Shown here in pieces: positions 63,491 through 64,000 of a DNA stretch of 64,000 bases (positions within the stretch are counted from its first letter, which is position 1; every line of letters starts with the position of its first letter). The position numbers and the translations under genes are program-made. The DNA is taken from positions 62,001 to 126,000 of the forward strand of contig NZ_BMVM01000001.1 of assembly GCF_014650715.1 (NCBI RefSeq). Reading direction: 5' to 3'. The stretch is from Streptomyces bluensis (GTDB lineage: Bacteria; Actinomycetota; Actinomycetes; Streptomycetales; Streptomycetaceae). A model generated the notes under the pieces. It was given only the letters and a program-made list of their open reading frames with translations, ran no database searches and had not been told where the DNA came from.

Positions 63491-63888
63491 CAGCCTCCGC
63501 CTGCGACGACTGACTCACTCAGTGAGTTGACGACTCGGAGCACTCCCCCGGCGTGGATGAGCAGCGCGACGGCCGGGGGCCGCACCGGCCCCGGCCATCG
63601 CTCCACTCCGTCCGCAGAGGGTCGCACCTCGCCGAACCGGTGCGCTCAGCCACGCTGCCGAGTCCTGCTATTCGATCGCCTCCTTGCGCGCGAGATGTCC
63701 GAGGGCGAAGCGGGACTTTCTCAGCCTGTTCGTGAGCCCCGCCGCGAGATCCCGTGCGCCGTGTTGGCCGCCGCGGCCGCCGACGCTGCGGCGCGTCGGC
63801 GAGGTAGCGCGGCAGTTGCACGGTGCGAATGACACGGCCGACCTCACGAAAGGCGGTTGTCCCGTCTTACGGAACTGGCACGTGTCCG

Positions 63889-64000
63889 TCAGGCTTCGAG
63901 ATAGGCGAGCACGGCCAACGCGCGCCGGTGGCCTTCCGGATCGGATTCCAGGCCCAATTTCGTGAAGATGCTCCGGACATGCGTCTCGACGGCCTTGCCG
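63889..64000 (-). CDS. LuxR/NarL-type response regulator, C-terminal end (runs off the window)
   Basis: The last 36 codons ([33 protein letters not shown]) are the recognition helix and tail of a NarL-type DNA-binding domain. The gene continues beyond base 64000, so start, receiver and partner kinase cannot be seen. Confidence 0.75.
   Translation of the reverse strand, partial: GKAVETHVRSIFTKLGLESDPEGHRRALAVLAYLEA

Noticed and set aside
63519..63840. Overlapping frames on both strands before the response-regulator tail
   Set aside because: Arg/Pro/Ser-rich translations without conserved residues; no start site stands out.

Overview
The window looks like part of a Streptomyces (or close relative) chromosome arm or another accessory region. 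GC is very high, codons mostly end in G/C, there are GTG starts, and several protein types are typical of streptomycetes (tandem LLM monooxygenases, DUF6232, Tn554-like TnpC, secreted I36-like proteins). No rRNA, tRNA, CRISPR array or replication origin was seen. All family names come from reading translated sequence by eye, not from a search.

Layout. 0-25.5 kb is a scrapyard of insertion sequences and broken genes (IS110, IS21, ISL3, Tn554-like, IS5, IS630, IS4, IS481/IS3-like and ISAs1 pieces) with intact cargo between them: a WD40 protein, a TetR/SDR divergent pair with two operators, an I36-like secreted protein, a two-gene DUF6232 operon whose products share a glycine-rich motif, and a radical SAM/SPASM maturase overlapping a 54-residue candidate RiPP precursor that ends in an aromatic-rich core (17.7-19.1 kb).

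25.6-47.1 kb is a large organosulfur-scavenging island. One minus-strand operon holds sfnG, ssuE, an sfnB-like gene and ssuD. A second, about 11.5 kb long, holds an LLM monooxygenase, a GNAT, two lipoprotein binding proteins with a polar amino-acid type permease and ATPase, three more intact LLM-type proteins and two decayed ones. A short plus-strand operon holds a second permease and a large FAD/NAD(P) protein. Together these would import sulfonates, sulfones or other sulfur compounds, make reduced FMN, and oxidise C-S bonds to release sulfite. Short cysteine-containing leader peptides of one family precede at least three transcription units (sfnG operon, DUF1684 gene, long LLM/ABC operon). 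A fourth, truncated leader sits at the end of the plus-strand operon, cut off by an IS remnant. This points to shared cysteine-responsive attenuation.

47.1-64 kb returns to mixed accessory DNA: an aldo/keto reductase with a MerR-type 19-bp-spacer promoter, an ArsR-SRPBCC fusion with a nested operator, transposase relics, remains of a PepSY/FMN-binding/OmpR-regulator locus, an ArsO-like relic, a replication-relaxation relic, a frameshifted LysR next to a sugar O-acetyltransferase, a GNAT, an IS256 relic and the tail of a LuxR-type response regulator running off the end. Many relics carry several frameshifts while the sulfur operons are largely open, so most are probably real decay; single-indel cases (for example the LysR at 59.8-60.7 kb) could be assembly errors.
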